Source: JADJDM01 sp044352985 | Lineage (GTDB): Bacteria > Bacteroidota > Bacteroidia > B-17B0 > Aurantibacillaceae | Assembly: GCA_044352985.1 (NCBI GenBank) | Contig: JBILCU010000006.1 | Location: 1-64,000 of the forward strand | Reading direction: 5' to 3' | Length of the DNA: 64,000 nt | In this document: in pieces, positions 24,427 through 33,169 of the stretch | Position numbering within the stretch: position 1 is the first letter of the stretch | Layout of the letters: every line of letters begins with the position of its first letter | Translations under genes and position numbers: made by a program | The notes under the pieces: model-generated | The model's input: only the letters and a program-made list of their open reading frames with translations | Told to the model about the DNA's origin: nothing | The model's database searches: none

Positions 24427-24990
24427 ATGACGGAAACATACATACAGGACGAAACTTTTGACCGAACCAACACGCTGAAAAAAGCCGAATACGAAAAATG
24501 CATTTTTAATAATTGCAACTTTACAGAAAAAGACCTTTCGGACTTTAAGTTTATTGACTGCAAATTCAATGGGTGTAATTTAAGTTTAGCAAAACTCAAC
24601 AAAACAGCGTTGCAGGATGTTAAATTCAAAGACTGTAAAATGTTAGGACTTCGGTTTGATACTTGTAATCAATTTGGGCTTTCATTTTCGTTTGATAGTT
24701 GTCAACTCAATCATTCTTCATTTTACAAAACAAAAATCAAGAAGACGATTTTCAAAAATTCAGCTTTACAAGAGACTGACTTTGCAGAAACCGACTTGAC
24801 AAGTGTAGTGTTCGATAATTGCAATTTAACACAGGCTATTTTTGATCACTCAATACTTGAAAAAGCCGACTTTCGGACTTCTTACAATTATTCCATTAAC
24901 CTAGAAATTAATCGAGTCAAGAAAGCAAAATTTTCTATTTTGGGTGTTTCTGGACTTTTACACAAATACGATATTGAAATAGAACAATGA
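24427..24990 (+). CDS. pentapeptide-repeat protein
   Basis: A 187-residue soluble protein built of A(D/N)LxF-type five-residue repeats, for example KCIFNNCNFTEKDLSDFKFIDCKFNG written in part as CIFNN, CNFTE, FKFID, CKFNG, CNLSL. This makes a right-handed quadrilateral beta-helix. There is a break near residues 72-82 and a C-terminal non-repeat tail. Length and repeat style are like the McbG/Qnr branch, some members of which mimic DNA and protect gyrase, but most pentapeptide proteins have no known role. It lies next to a beta-lactamase cassette. Confidence 0.82.
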   Translation: MTETYIQDETFDRTNTLKKAEYEKCIFNNCNFTEKDLSDFKFIDCKFNGCNLSLAKLNKTALQDVKFKDCKMLGLRFDTCNQFGLSFSFDSCQLNHSSFYKTKIKKTIFKNSALQETDFAETDLTSVVFDNCNLTQAIFDHSILEKADFRTSYNYSINLEINRVKKAKFSILGVSGLLHKYDIEIEQ

Positions 24991-25067
24991 CGCCAAGAAT
25001 TGAAAAATTGAACGAATAGAAATTAATCGGAAAGCGACTAAAAATAAGTTTTAATAATTACTGAATT

Positions 25068-25258
25068 GACTAACTATTGAAAATTTTACAAAGAGACGTA
25101 AAGAAATCTCAATCAATTTGACGAATAATTTTATTTCAATGGAGGTTTACAGCCCCAACATGTTTTGCAAATGCTACATAAACATTATACCTTTAAACAA
25201 TCATTTTTTAGTTAAGGCTCGAAAGAAGACTGACGTAAATTGTGAGACCGTTAGGTGC
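25068..25258 (+). repeat. attC-like site 20 (main family, left arm decayed)
   Basis: Closes GTTAGGTGC (25250-25258), with a main-family right arm (GACTGACGTAAATTGTGAGACC) and promoter. The left half is hardly recognisable; GACTAAC at 25068-25074 may be its opening box. Confidence 0.55.
25164..25195 (+). promoter_or_regulatory. promoter inside attC-like site 20
   Basis: TTTG (25164-25167), 20 bp, TACCTTTA (25188-25195). Confidence 0.5.
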
Positions 25259-25409
25259 AAGGCTATAAAACACCCAAACATTAAACAACAAAAAAGAGAA
25301 CCACCATAAAAAAAGTGATCTGAAATAATAAACAATGGAGACTTTTGACCATTTAAAAAAAGGGGCGACACTACTGAGCCATATTGGTAGAAAAACAAAA
25401 AAATGAAAA

Positions 25410-26741
25410 ATGAAAATAATTTTAAAGAATAATGTTTTAGTTTTTTCAATCATATTTTTAATCACTTTGATTCAGACCTCTTGTACATCTAATTTTAATC
25501 CAAGTGACGAACTAAATAGAATTGAAAAAATAATTCAAAATGGTGAAGCTGATAGTATTGCTGACCATGATAATGAAGATAGAAATTTCAAATACTGGAT
25601 TAAAGAAGGAAAAATTATTAAATTATCTATTATTGATGGTGGGCCAGAATGTATATTTAAAGAAGAATATTTTTTTCAAGAAGATGGTGTTGTATTTGCA
25701 AATAAAAGAGTCGAACTGTGTTATCCAGCTGGAACGGACTATAAAGCTTTAATAATTTTTGACGGTGCTAAAATATTAAATGAAGAATATTGGTTAGAGG
25801 ATAAAAAAGTTTCAAAATCAAATATTCAAAATCGACTTAACGAATTAGGGTATTCTATAGAAGAAAATATACTAAAAGACGAAAAAACAAAAAAGATTAA
25901 AGGTCTATTGAACATAAAAGATTTTGATGAAAGATTTAATTTTAAAATTCCAAAAAAAGAAGATGAAAAAAGTCAAATCACAGATGTTGATGCAGACAAA
26001 GTTTCTAAAATTGGCGAGGAAGAAAAAATCTTATTTTTTGAACAACAATGGGGGCCCAATGACAATCAAAAAACTAGTTATAAATTTACAATTAAAGGAA
26101 CTAAGGTAGATATTCTTTATAATTATGCAGATCACCCCTCGCCAATTGAGAAAGCTCAACTAAAAGATGGCAAGATAATTACAGAATATGGGTATTCAGA
26201 CACTTACGTTATAAACTCTAATAGCCTTTGTGTTCCAAATCCTGAAACAGGAGAGTCAGATTGCTTTCCTTTCATTAGATCAAAGTCTACACATGATATT
26301 GAAGAAACTATGAACCCTGATCAGCCGGGATATTTCAAAGGTCAAAAATTAAAATCTAGAGAGAAAATAATTAAGATTACCTATAGCCAAGATCAGACTA
26401 TAAATACTACTGGAATAAAATTAAGTGCACAAAGTAATCCCTTTAAAGACGAAGACGATGTTAGGATATTTATGCAAGATAAGTGGTTTAATAATCCCGA
26501 TAACGGTCTTAAAATAACCTATGGATATATTTCGTCATTAAATACTTACGGTATTAAAATCAAAAACAAACATAATTCTGAGTTTTACTACATTAACGTC
26601 GATATAAAAACATATGGGTCATATGCAACATTAAAAGGTATGAGCCCCGAGGATGGAGGCAACTTTAGTTTTAGAATCTATAAAGACAGAGCTATTGTTG
26701 GTTATGGACAAGAAGGGGAAACAACTTATTATCCAAATTAA
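25410..26741 (+). CDS. lipoprotein, unknown function (443 aa)
   Basis: A lipoprotein signal spans residues 1-25 (TLIQTSC, Cys25). The remaining 418 residues are hydrophilic and beta-rich, with several Trp/Tyr/Phe-rich strands and two patches of Lys/Glu (about 160-200). I recognise no family. It opens a cassette at GTTAGGTGC (25250) and is followed, without a recognisable attC-like site, by three more + strand genes. It may therefore be the first gene of a long cassette or of several whose sites have decayed. Confidence 0.6.
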   Translation: MKIILKNNVLVFSIIFLITLIQTSCTSNFNPSDELNRIEKIIQNGEADSIADHDNEDRNFKYWIKEGKIIKLSIIDGGPECIFKEEYFFQEDGVVFANKRVELCYPAGTDYKALIIFDGAKILNEEYWLEDKKVSKSNIQNRLNELGYSIEENILKDEKTKKIKGLLNIKDFDERFNFKIPKKEDEKSQITDVDADKVSKIGEEEKILFFEQQWGPNDNQKTSYKFTIKGTKVDILYNYADHPSPIEKAQLKDGKIITEYGYSDTYVINSNSLCVPNPETGESDCFPFIRSKSTHDIEETMNPDQPGYFKGQKLKSREKIIKITYSQDQTINTTGIKLSAQSNPFKDEDDVRIFMQDKWFNNPDNGLKITYGYISSLNTYGIKIKNKHNSEFYYINVDIKTYGSYATLKGMSPEDGGNFSFRIYKDRAIVGYGQEGETTYYPN

Positions 26742-26811
26742 TAAAGATTTCTTAGTAAAATGTTTTGAATCATTAATAATAGAGCGAGTTTAATTCAAAT
26801 AAAAAATCAGC

Positions 26812-27606
26812 ATGAAAAAACACCTAACGATATTATTCACTTTTTTTTTAATTCATATTAGTATAAAAGCTCAAGTTAGTTACATTAAAAAAGATACATT
26901 TAATATTAAGAAAGAAAGCATACTATCCGGTTTAAGAAAAGCAGGCTTTCAAGATATTGATCAAAGTCAGCCTCTGATGCTGGATGGCATAACAATACCA
27001 GTATATTCTGAAGAATTTATTTTGCTTAAAGGAGAAGACTTTAATAAAGTAATCATGTCTGCCGATTTCATTCCTGAACCTTATATTGATAGCAATAAAG
27101 TGGTTAAACTTTTTTTATTTAGAAAAGCTACCGATCTAGAGAAAAGTCAAATGATTCAATTTAGTGATGATGTTAACATCAATAAAGAAATTATTGGAAA
27201 GCCTGCAATAAATTTTATAGCCAGTGATTTATTAGGGAATACCTATTCATTAGATCAACTTAAAGGAAAGTTAATTGTAATTAATTTTTGGTTTGTTGAA
27301 TGCAAACCATGCGTAATGGAAATTCCTGATCTTAATCAATTAGTTGAAAAATATAAAAATAAGGATGTTGTATTTCTTGGTATTGCATTAAGTAACAAAG
27401 ATAAAATCCAAAGTTTTTTGAAGTCGAAGCCTTTTAAATACAACATAATTCCTGATGCTCAAGACATCGCTTCAAAGTACAATATACTTTCATATCCAAC
27501 CCATATGATCATTGATAAAAATTCAATCGTTATATACACTAATAGTGGATTAAGTCCAACTACTATTTCTGATTTAGATAAGATAATAGGAACTCAGATA
27601 AAATAA
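26812..27606 (+). CDS. TlpA-like thioredoxin-fold thiol oxidoreductase
   Basis: A 264-residue protein with a signal peptide (residues 1-20, ending IKAQ). Residues 21-125 are an unassigned N-terminal region. From residue 130 (GKPAINFIASDLLGNTYSLDQLKGK) it is an AhpC/TSA-TlpA-type thioredoxin domain with the redox pair CKPC at 164-167 and the cis-Pro strand SYPTHMIIDKN. It is probably a periplasmic or envelope-anchored thiol-disulfide reductase. The target is unknown. It lies 70 bp after the lipoprotein gene on the same strand. Confidence 0.85.
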   Translation: MKKHLTILFTFFLIHISIKAQVSYIKKDTFNIKKESILSGLRKAGFQDIDQSQPLMLDGITIPVYSEEFILLKGEDFNKVIMSADFIPEPYIDSNKVVKLFLFRKATDLEKSQMIQFSDDVNINKEIIGKPAINFIASDLLGNTYSLDQLKGKLIVINFWFVECKPCVMEIPDLNQLVEKYKNKDVVFLGIALSNKDKIQSFLKSKPFKYNIIPDAQDIASKYNILSYPTHMIIDKNSIVIYTNSGLSPTTISDLDKIIGTQIK

Positions 27607-27718
27607 CCATACATAAGTTTAGGCAAGCACTTATTTTTATGCATTAACATTCATTTCTTGAAAACTAAAAACCATAGGACTTGAGGTAAACTGTTAGACT
27701 ACCAAAAAGAAAATCAAG

Positions 27719-28111
27719 ATGAACGAAGAGATAAAATCTTATAATAATCAACATACTTCAACATACAAAGAAATATGCAGCTTACTTGCTTTGACAATTA
27801 ATAACGAATTAACTGAAGCAGAGAATAAAATTTGGCACGCACATCCAGTTTGGTTTTTAAACGGTAACCCAATAGTTGGATATAGCAAACAGAAAAAAGG
27901 AATAAGACTTATGTTTTGGAGCGGTGCAGACTTTGAAGAAGAGAGCTTAAACATAAAAGGAGAAAAATTTAAAGACGCTTCTGTTTTTTTTAACAGCGTA
28001 ACAGAAGTAAACATAAATGACATAATACGTTGGCTTAAAAAATCAAGGGAAGTACAATGGGACTATAAAAACATTGTCAAAAGAAAAGGGAAATTAGAAA
28101 GAATTCAATAA
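27719..28111 (+). CDS. DUF1801 domain protein
   Basis: A 130-residue cytoplasmic protein of the DUF1801 (YdhG-like) family: EICSLLALTINNELTEAENKIWHAHPVWFLNGNPIVGY and IRLMFWSGADFEE are typical, with the conserved His-Pro-x-Trp-Phe. The family has an alpha-beta fold of unsettled function. It begins 112 bp after the thioredoxin gene; GTTAGAC at 27694-27700 upstream fits the GTTRRRY core but has no visible partner arm. A DoxX-like gene follows. Confidence 0.8.
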   Translation: MNEEIKSYNNQHTSTYKEICSLLALTINNELTEAENKIWHAHPVWFLNGNPIVGYSKQKKGIRLMFWSGADFEEESLNIKGEKFKDASVFFNSVTEVNINDIIRWLKKSREVQWDYKNIVKRKGKLERIQ

Positions 28112-28167
28112 TATAAATAACGAACATAGTTCAGACAAGCTTTAATTAATAACGAATAAATAATAAA

Positions 28168-28539
28168 ATGAAAAAAGAAAAAATAATATTTTGGACAGCG
28201 ACAACACTAATCGCTTTATTTGAAGGAGTAATGCCAGCATTAACTTCTCAAACAGAATTGGCAAAAGAAGGAATTAGACATTTAGGCTATCCTGAATACT
28301 TTGGAAATGCTTTGGTTGTTTTTAAAGTAGTAGGGGTTTTAGCTTTAGTTATTCCACAAGTTCCAAAGAGGGTTAAAGAATGGGCTTATTCAGGATTTGC
28401 CTTTGATTTTATTTTCGCAACGATTAGTCACGGAGCTGTTGATGGCATAAATGGGCAAACATTTTTTCCATTAGTTGTACTCGGAATTTTAGCTATTTCT
28501 TACATATATTATCACAAATTAAATACTAATAAAAATTAA
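28168..28539 (+). CDS. DoxX-like membrane protein
   Basis: A 123-residue protein with four membrane segments. The sequence TELAKEGIRHLGYPEYFGNALVVFKVVGVLALVIP and the later FDFIFATISHGAVDG match the DoxX-like family (PF13564 type) of small inner-membrane proteins of unknown function. It is immediately downstream of the DUF1801 gene (56 bp). Confidence 0.82.
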   Translation: MKKEKIIFWTATTLIALFEGVMPALTSQTELAKEGIRHLGYPEYFGNALVVFKVVGVLALVIPQVPKRVKEWAYSGFAFDFIFATISHGAVDGINGQTFFPLVVLGILAISYIYYHKLNTNKN

Positions 28540-28556
28540 ATATTATTTCGTTGCAA

Positions 28557-28703
28557 GCATACATAGCCATAGAAAAGTACAATAATGTTTACTATTTTGC
28601 AAATTGTATTCCGTCTATTGATATTGAAAACAAAAACTTTGTTCAAGCATGAATTGAAATTGCAAATAGTATATTGAGTGACCTTCAAATAATAAATGAA
28701 TAA
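28557..28703 (+). pseudogene. C-terminal remnant of a second class D beta-lactamase
   Basis: Reading from 28557 gives AYIAIEKYNNVYYFANCI then PSIDIENKNFVQA, a TGA stop, IEIANSILSDLQIINE and a final TAA. This aligns by eye with the last 46 residues of the intact enzyme at 23378 (GYIEKNNNVYYFSNCIQS ... ARIEITYKILTDLKITKE), about half identical, with the TGA in place of its Arg codon. Everything before the GWYIGYIEK strand is missing. The bases after both stop codons also agree (TAATTGCA). It is a dead fragment of a related but distinct cassette. Confidence 0.8.
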
Positions 28704-28707
28704 TTGC

Positions 28708-28863
28708 AGCCGATAATAGCAGGCAGTTACGCCACGCCTGAAGATTATTTTTTTATTCGGCTACATTAAGGTAAATGCTTCGCATTTTTGTTGTAGTGTT
28801 GCCTTCACCAAAAATAGTTTTATATTCGAATGGCTTTGATAAAGCATTCAAGCCGTTATAATA
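28708..28863 (+). repeat. attC-like site 21 (degraded, site-14 family)
   Basis: Has the family loop (GGCTACATTAAGGTAAATGC, GTGTTGCCTTC) and closes GTTATAAT (28855-28862). The opening box has decayed to GATAAT (28712-28717). Arms pair weakly. Confidence 0.55.
28799..28828 (+). promoter_or_regulatory. promoter inside attC-like site 21
   Basis: TTG (28799-28801), 19 bp, TATATTCG (28821-28828). Confidence 0.45.
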
Positions 28864-28895
28864 CATTAAACTAATCACTTCAAGAAAAACTCAAC

Positions 28896-29675
28896 ATGAA
28901 TCACTTGACCGCTAAGCTTGTTTTACAGTCAAGATATTGGGTTCTTTTTGTTTGTTTGAGTTCCATTTTTTCTACTAAAGCTCAGACTTTTCTTAATCTT
29001 GAATCAGGGGTATTATTTACAACTATTAATGATATTCGTAACGGCAATAATGGAACGTTATTTTCACTGAAAAATGATTTTCAGATTCCAGTAAGTTCAT
29101 TTTTTAGGTTGCGCGCTGGTTATTTGTCAAATGGAAAAAATCACTTTTCATTTCTTTATGCTCCCTTAAAAATTATAGGAACTGAAACAATAGAAAAGGA
29201 TATACTATTTGATGGAAAAACCTTTAAAGCTAACATACCAATAGAAGTTGTTTATAAGTTTAATTCATATCGCTTTACCTATAATCGAAGAATCATAAGT
29301 AAAGATAATTTTAAATTTGGCCTTGGTTTGTCCGCAAAAATTAGAGATGCGGGAGTATCGTTGAAGAATAGAGAACTTTTAAGTGAAAATTTTAGTATTG
29401 GTTTCGCTCCTCTTGTTAATCTAATAGCCAATTGGGATATATCTCAGAAAATGGGTGTTGATTTTTTTGGAGAAGGTATAGCCGCAAGTAAAGGCAGAGC
29501 AATTGACTTTTCATTATCTGGAAGATATAGTATCACTAAAAACTTACAAGGAAACATTGGCTATCGATTGCTTGAAGGTGGAGCAAACGGGACGAATAGA
29601 TATAACTTTATTCAACTTCATTTTATCTTTGCCAGTTTAAATTACTCATTCAACAAAAAAAATAAAGAGCAATAA
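28896..29675 (+). CDS. outer-membrane beta-barrel protein (259 aa)
   Basis: A signal peptide ends near residue 29 (SIFSTKAQ). It is followed by amphipathic beta-strands through to the C-terminus (FRLRAGYLSN, YRFTYNRRII, GFAPLVNLIANWD, FSLSGRYSI, LQGNIGYRLLEGG), ending in an aromatic strand (HFIFASLNYSF) as expected for an outer-membrane barrel. No specific family is recognised. It is the first gene after the last site with a visible GTT core in this stretch. Confidence 0.65.
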   Translation: MNHLTAKLVLQSRYWVLFVCLSSIFSTKAQTFLNLESGVLFTTINDIRNGNNGTLFSLKNDFQIPVSSFFRLRAGYLSNGKNHFSFLYAPLKIIGTETIEKDILFDGKTFKANIPIEVVYKFNSYRFTYNRRIISKDNFKFGLGLSAKIRDAGVSLKNRELLSENFSIGFAPLVNLIANWDISQKMGVDFFGEGIAASKGRAIDFSLSGRYSITKNLQGNIGYRLLEGGANGTNRYNFIQLHFIFASLNYSFNKKNKEQ

Positions 29676-30074
29676 GTAATAAATTTTAGTAGTTTAATTT
29701 TATTAGTAATAATATTATTTGAACGTTTTAAAACAATACCTATACTCAATGCCTTTCGTTTACCTGCAAACTTTTGAATAGTCCAAAAAGTACTGTAACA
29801 AGCTAAGGCATGGTAAAGAGTTAAAGTCCGACATGGTAGAGCTAACATTCAATTTATAATGCACATGGTTTACTTCATGAGTAATCATTAACATCTAATA
29901 GGTAAAAAACCCACGCAGAGAGTTCGATGCGGTACTGCATTTGATTACTTGCTACCGGCACCGATGACTATAACTGAGGGCGTTTAATTGCAGCCTAATC
30001 AGCTGTTTTTTTCTAATTATCATAACATAATTAATACAATTCCATTATTTTTATGATTAATTTTCTTTTTAAAA
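29676..30074 (+). other. 399 bp without recognisable gene
   Basis: I see no convincing frame, attC-like palindrome or RNA gene here. The central part (about 29,900-29,990) is less AT-rich than its surroundings and could be the remnant of a lost cassette. Confidence 0.3.
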
Positions 30075-31277
30075 TTGTGTAAAAAAAATATAGCTATTAT
30101 TGGAGGGGGCCCTACATCAATGATGTTGGCTTGTTCATTAGATAATAATATATTTAATATTTCATTATATGAAAAAAATGCAACATTAGGGCGAAAATTT
30201 TTAGTTGCAGGAAAAGGAGGTTTTAATTTAACTCATTCTGAAGATTTAACTCAGTTTGCAAAAAACTATCATCCTGAAAAATTTATCTACCCATTTTTAA
30301 AAAATTTCTCAAATAGTGATTTTAGAAATTGGCTAATTTCAATAGGCATTGAAACATACGTTGGAACAAGCAAACGCGTATTTCCTGTTAAGGGAGTAAA
30401 GCCAATTCATGTATTAAAACAAATTAAAAAAAAACTAGAAATAAATAATGTGGCCGTTTTTTACCATCATCTTTGGCAAGGTTGGGATAATGATGAATTG
30501 GTGTTTTTAAATAATGGAGAGACAAAAAGATTGAATGCTGATATAGTTGTTTTTGCGTTAGGTGGTTCAAGTTGGAAATTAACAGGAAGTGATGGTGAAT
30601 GGACATCTTTTTTTAGAAAAAAAGGAATTAGAATAAATGCGTTTTACCCTTCAAATTGTGCTTATCAAGTTCATTGGAATGAACCATTTATAAAATCACA
30701 CCAAGGAATTGCTTTAAAAAACTGCACATTTACATGTGGCAATAACTCTCGAAAAGGTGAAGCAATTATCACTGAATTTGGAATTGAAGGGAGCGGCATC
30801 TACCCTCTTAGTTATAAAATTAGAAGAGAATTAATTAATAATACAACTTGTAAACTATTGGTTGATTTTAAACCTGATTTATCTCAACAAATAATTGCAA
30901 GTAGGTTGGAAAATAGAGGAAGACTTACAATGAAAGATGCGCTACAAAAAAAAATAAACTTATCTATTACTCAAATCGAATTATTAAAAATTAGTACTAG
31001 TAAAGAAGAGTATAATAATAGCCAGTTTTTAAGTAACCTAATAAAATCGTATTCATTAAATATTACTGGGTTTGCTCCTATAGATGAAGCTATTTCTACC
31101 ATTGGTGGTATTTCACTAGATGAAGTTTCTGATGATTTGGAATTAAAAAAACTACACAATCATTACTGTCTAGGTGAAATGTTAGATTGGGATGCGCCAA
31201 CCGGAGGTTATTTGCTACAGGCTTGTTTTAGTATGGGTATTTTTTTAGCATTAAAATTGAATACTAAAGCGTTTTAA
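30075..31277 (+). CDS. YhiN/HI0933-family flavoprotein
   Basis: A 400-residue NAD(P)/FAD-dependent oxidoreductase of the HI0933/YhiN group. NIAIIGGGPTSMMLA (residues 5-19) is the FAD-binding GxGxxG loop, GRKFLVAGKGGFNLTHSE is the group's signature, GSGIYPLSY lies mid-protein, and PTGGYLLQACFSMG closes the C-terminal FAD contact. The closest variant I know is the TIGR03862-type branch. Function is undetermined. The start is a TTG at 30075; no ATG is available before the FAD loop. It has no recognisable attC-like site directly on either side. Confidence 0.85.
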   Translation: MCKKNIAIIGGGPTSMMLACSLDNNIFNISLYEKNATLGRKFLVAGKGGFNLTHSEDLTQFAKNYHPEKFIYPFLKNFSNSDFRNWLISIGIETYVGTSKRVFPVKGVKPIHVLKQIKKKLEINNVAVFYHHLWQGWDNDELVFLNNGETKRLNADIVVFALGGSSWKLTGSDGEWTSFFRKKGIRINAFYPSNCAYQVHWNEPFIKSHQGIALKNCTFTCGNNSRKGEAIITEFGIEGSGIYPLSYKIRRELINNTTCKLLVDFKPDLSQQIIASRLENRGRLTMKDALQKKINLSITQIELLKISTSKEEYNNSQFLSNLIKSYSLNITGFAPIDEAISTIGGISLDEVSDDLELKKLHNHYCLGEMLDWDAPTGGYLLQACFSMGIFLALKLNTKAF

Positions 31278-31740
31278 AAACACATTACAATTTACTAAGA
31301 CTACTTGTATTTTTATTACTTCTAAAATTTGATATATATGTGCCTTTTCCAATAAGAGTCCGAATTATATAAATTGATCGTTCAGCTCATACTTTATGGT
31401 GAACTAGAAAAATATTCATGTAATGTAATATAGTTTAAATCGATGTTTCTAAAAAAATTTAATCCTGATTTATTAAGAGATAAACAGGTTATGTGCACTC
31501 AACTTAAGTGCCTTTCACCATTATTTTGAAGATTTAGGATGTTCCCTTTTGCAGTAGTAGGGGCTGTTGAAATGTTCTGTTGGTAAGGGATTAGATTCTA
31601 TTAATAAGCCTTTAGAAAAATTAAATACACATTTTGATTACGCGTATGGAAAAGAAGTTGTTTATTTCTATTCTATGTTTGCTGAATCATTTAAAAAAAG
31701 AATGTATTTGCTCGGCACTAAAAGATTATCTTCCCGATTC
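31278..31740 (+). other. gene-poor stretch with a possible remnant frame
   Basis: 460 bp of AT-rich DNA. A short frame at 31567-31752 (starting with a TTG-like context, containing YGKEVVYFYSMFAESFKKRMYLL) reads somewhat like protein but matches nothing I know, and is probably a decayed cassette gene. Confidence 0.3.
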
Positions 31741-31854
31741 TGCTATAATTAGTTAATTAGTTCGCATTTTTGTATTAGTGTTGCCTCCGCTAAAAAATAG
31801 TTTTATATTCGTGTGGCGCGGCGCAACGCCTAAAAAACGTCATGCGTTATAATT
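31741..31854 (+). repeat. attC-like site 22 (degraded, site-14 family)
   Basis: Carries TTCGCATTTTTGTATTAGTGTTGCCTCCGC and closes GTTATAATT (31846-31854). The next cassette ends AATTAAC (33170-33176), near the complement AATTATAAC. The left arm is not clear. Confidence 0.5.
31781..31811 (+). promoter_or_regulatory. promoter inside attC-like site 22
   Basis: TTG (31781-31783), 20 bp, TATATTCG (31804-31811), upstream of the hydrolase gene. Confidence 0.45.
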
Positions 31855-31897
31855 GGAAGAAAGAACGGCAATAATAAAATATAAAAAATTGAAAAAC

Positions 31898-33166
31898 ATG
31901 AGAAAAATAAAATTAATTTTACTTTGTATTGGCAGTTTAATCTCTAGTCAAATTATAGGGCAATCTTTTCCTCAGTGGGGGAAATTAACTGAGGGGAATT
32001 ATTCTGTTGGTTACAAAGACACCGTTTTCTTTAAGACTGACGAACAATTTTCTTATTACAATTACAAAAACAACAAACCTTTCTTTGTTAGTATATGGTA
32101 TCCCGCAATTGATAACAAAAAAACCCCATTCATACAATTTAAAAATTATATGGAATTTCCAAGACAAGAAAGGTACGGAAATCTATATGACTCGTTAATT
32201 GCCGCATTCCATTACATTTTTATTAATGACGGAGTTTGTATTAACATTAAACCTAATGGTGAGGAAGTAAAATTTGATGCCGCTCATAATAAATTATATC
32301 ATTCCATTTTAGAGACAAAAGTAAATGCTAAGAGGAATTTAGTCAAAATAAACAATAAATTTCCTTGCATATTTTATCATCACGGTGCACAGAGCACACC
32401 TTTTGATAATAATGTTTTTTGCGAGTATATGGCAAGCAGAGGGTTTGTTGTTATATCATCAAATTATAATTTACCAAGAGAGAGCAGCACAAACGAATTA
32501 ATAATTTCAACTGATAAAAAGTTTGGCGAGATTTCCGACATGGAATTTGTTTTAAAATTAACAAAACAATTACCTAACATTGATACTACAAGAATAATAG
32601 CCGTAGGACATAGTTGGGGTGCCCAAACAGAAATTAGATTCGACAATACAAATTTTCCTAAATCATTTAAAAGAATTATTTCTCTTCATACATCGCTAGA
32701 AGATAAAAATTTGGATTTGGCCAAAGAATATTGGCCAGAATTTAATTATATCTATGAAAACAAATGCGCTTTCAGTACCACACCCGTAGTATTATTTGCC
32801 CCTTACCAAATAGCTTCATTGTATGGTACAGATACATTAACAGGTAAAGATGTATTCATAAAATTTGACACGATTATCCCAAAATATGAGCCTTTCAGAT
32901 TTAACAAAATAACACCATACAACTTTGTTACTATAAAACACGATGTAAGACATGATGGTTTTATCACATTTGGTAACTTGCGATTTCCTTACTGCAAAAA
33001 ATTTCATTTAGCAGATAGTGAAAAAATTCTAACTCAGCAGTACTATTATGAAAAAATCATTCTGTTTTCCGAAAAAATAATCAAAACCACTTTAGATAAT
33101 ACATTTTCATCAGAAAATTTGAAAAACGAATACTTTATTTTAGAACATCCCAATCAAACACATTAG
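31898..33166 (+). CDS. secreted alpha/beta hydrolase (PAF-acetylhydrolase-like)
   Basis: 422 residues from the ATG at 31898, chosen because it opens a clean signal peptide (MRKIKLILLCIGSLISSQIIGQ); the frame is open 45 bp further up only through a TTG. FPCIFYHHGAQS is the oxyanion strand, VGHSWGAQ the nucleophile elbow (GxSxG), and VRHDGF near the C-terminus a plausible catalytic His. The overall order matches platelet-activating-factor acetylhydrolase or chlorophyllase-type enzymes. Substrate unknown. It is the last gene of the cassette array. Confidence 0.78.
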   Translation: MRKIKLILLCIGSLISSQIIGQSFPQWGKLTEGNYSVGYKDTVFFKTDEQFSYYNYKNNKPFFVSIWYPAIDNKKTPFIQFKNYMEFPRQERYGNLYDSLIAAFHYIFINDGVCINIKPNGEEVKFDAAHNKLYHSILETKVNAKRNLVKINNKFPCIFYHHGAQSTPFDNNVFCEYMASRGFVVISSNYNLPRESSTNELIISTDKKFGEISDMEFVLKLTKQLPNIDTTRIIAVGHSWGAQTEIRFDNTNFPKSFKRIISLHTSLEDKNLDLAKEYWPEFNYIYENKCAFSTTPVVLFAPYQIASLYGTDTLTGKDVFIKFDTIIPKYEPFRFNKITPYNFVTIKHDVRHDGFITFGNLRFPYCKKFHLADSEKILTQQYYYEKIILFSEKIIKTTLDNTFSSENLKNEYFILEHPNQTH

Positions 33167-33169
33167 ACA

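Noticed and set aside
747..25258. The repeated palindromes as CRISPR, REP elements or terminators
   Set aside because: They are too long and too far apart for CRISPR. REP elements or terminators would not show unit-specific mirrored boxes at gene-unit ends or a conserved promoter.
27694..27700. GTTAGAC as a further cassette boundary
   Set aside because: It fits GTTRRRY, but no palindromic arms or mirrored box accompany it.
29676..30074. tRNA or structured RNA in the gene-free stretch
   Set aside because: No cloverleaf or convincing paired structure could be found by eye.
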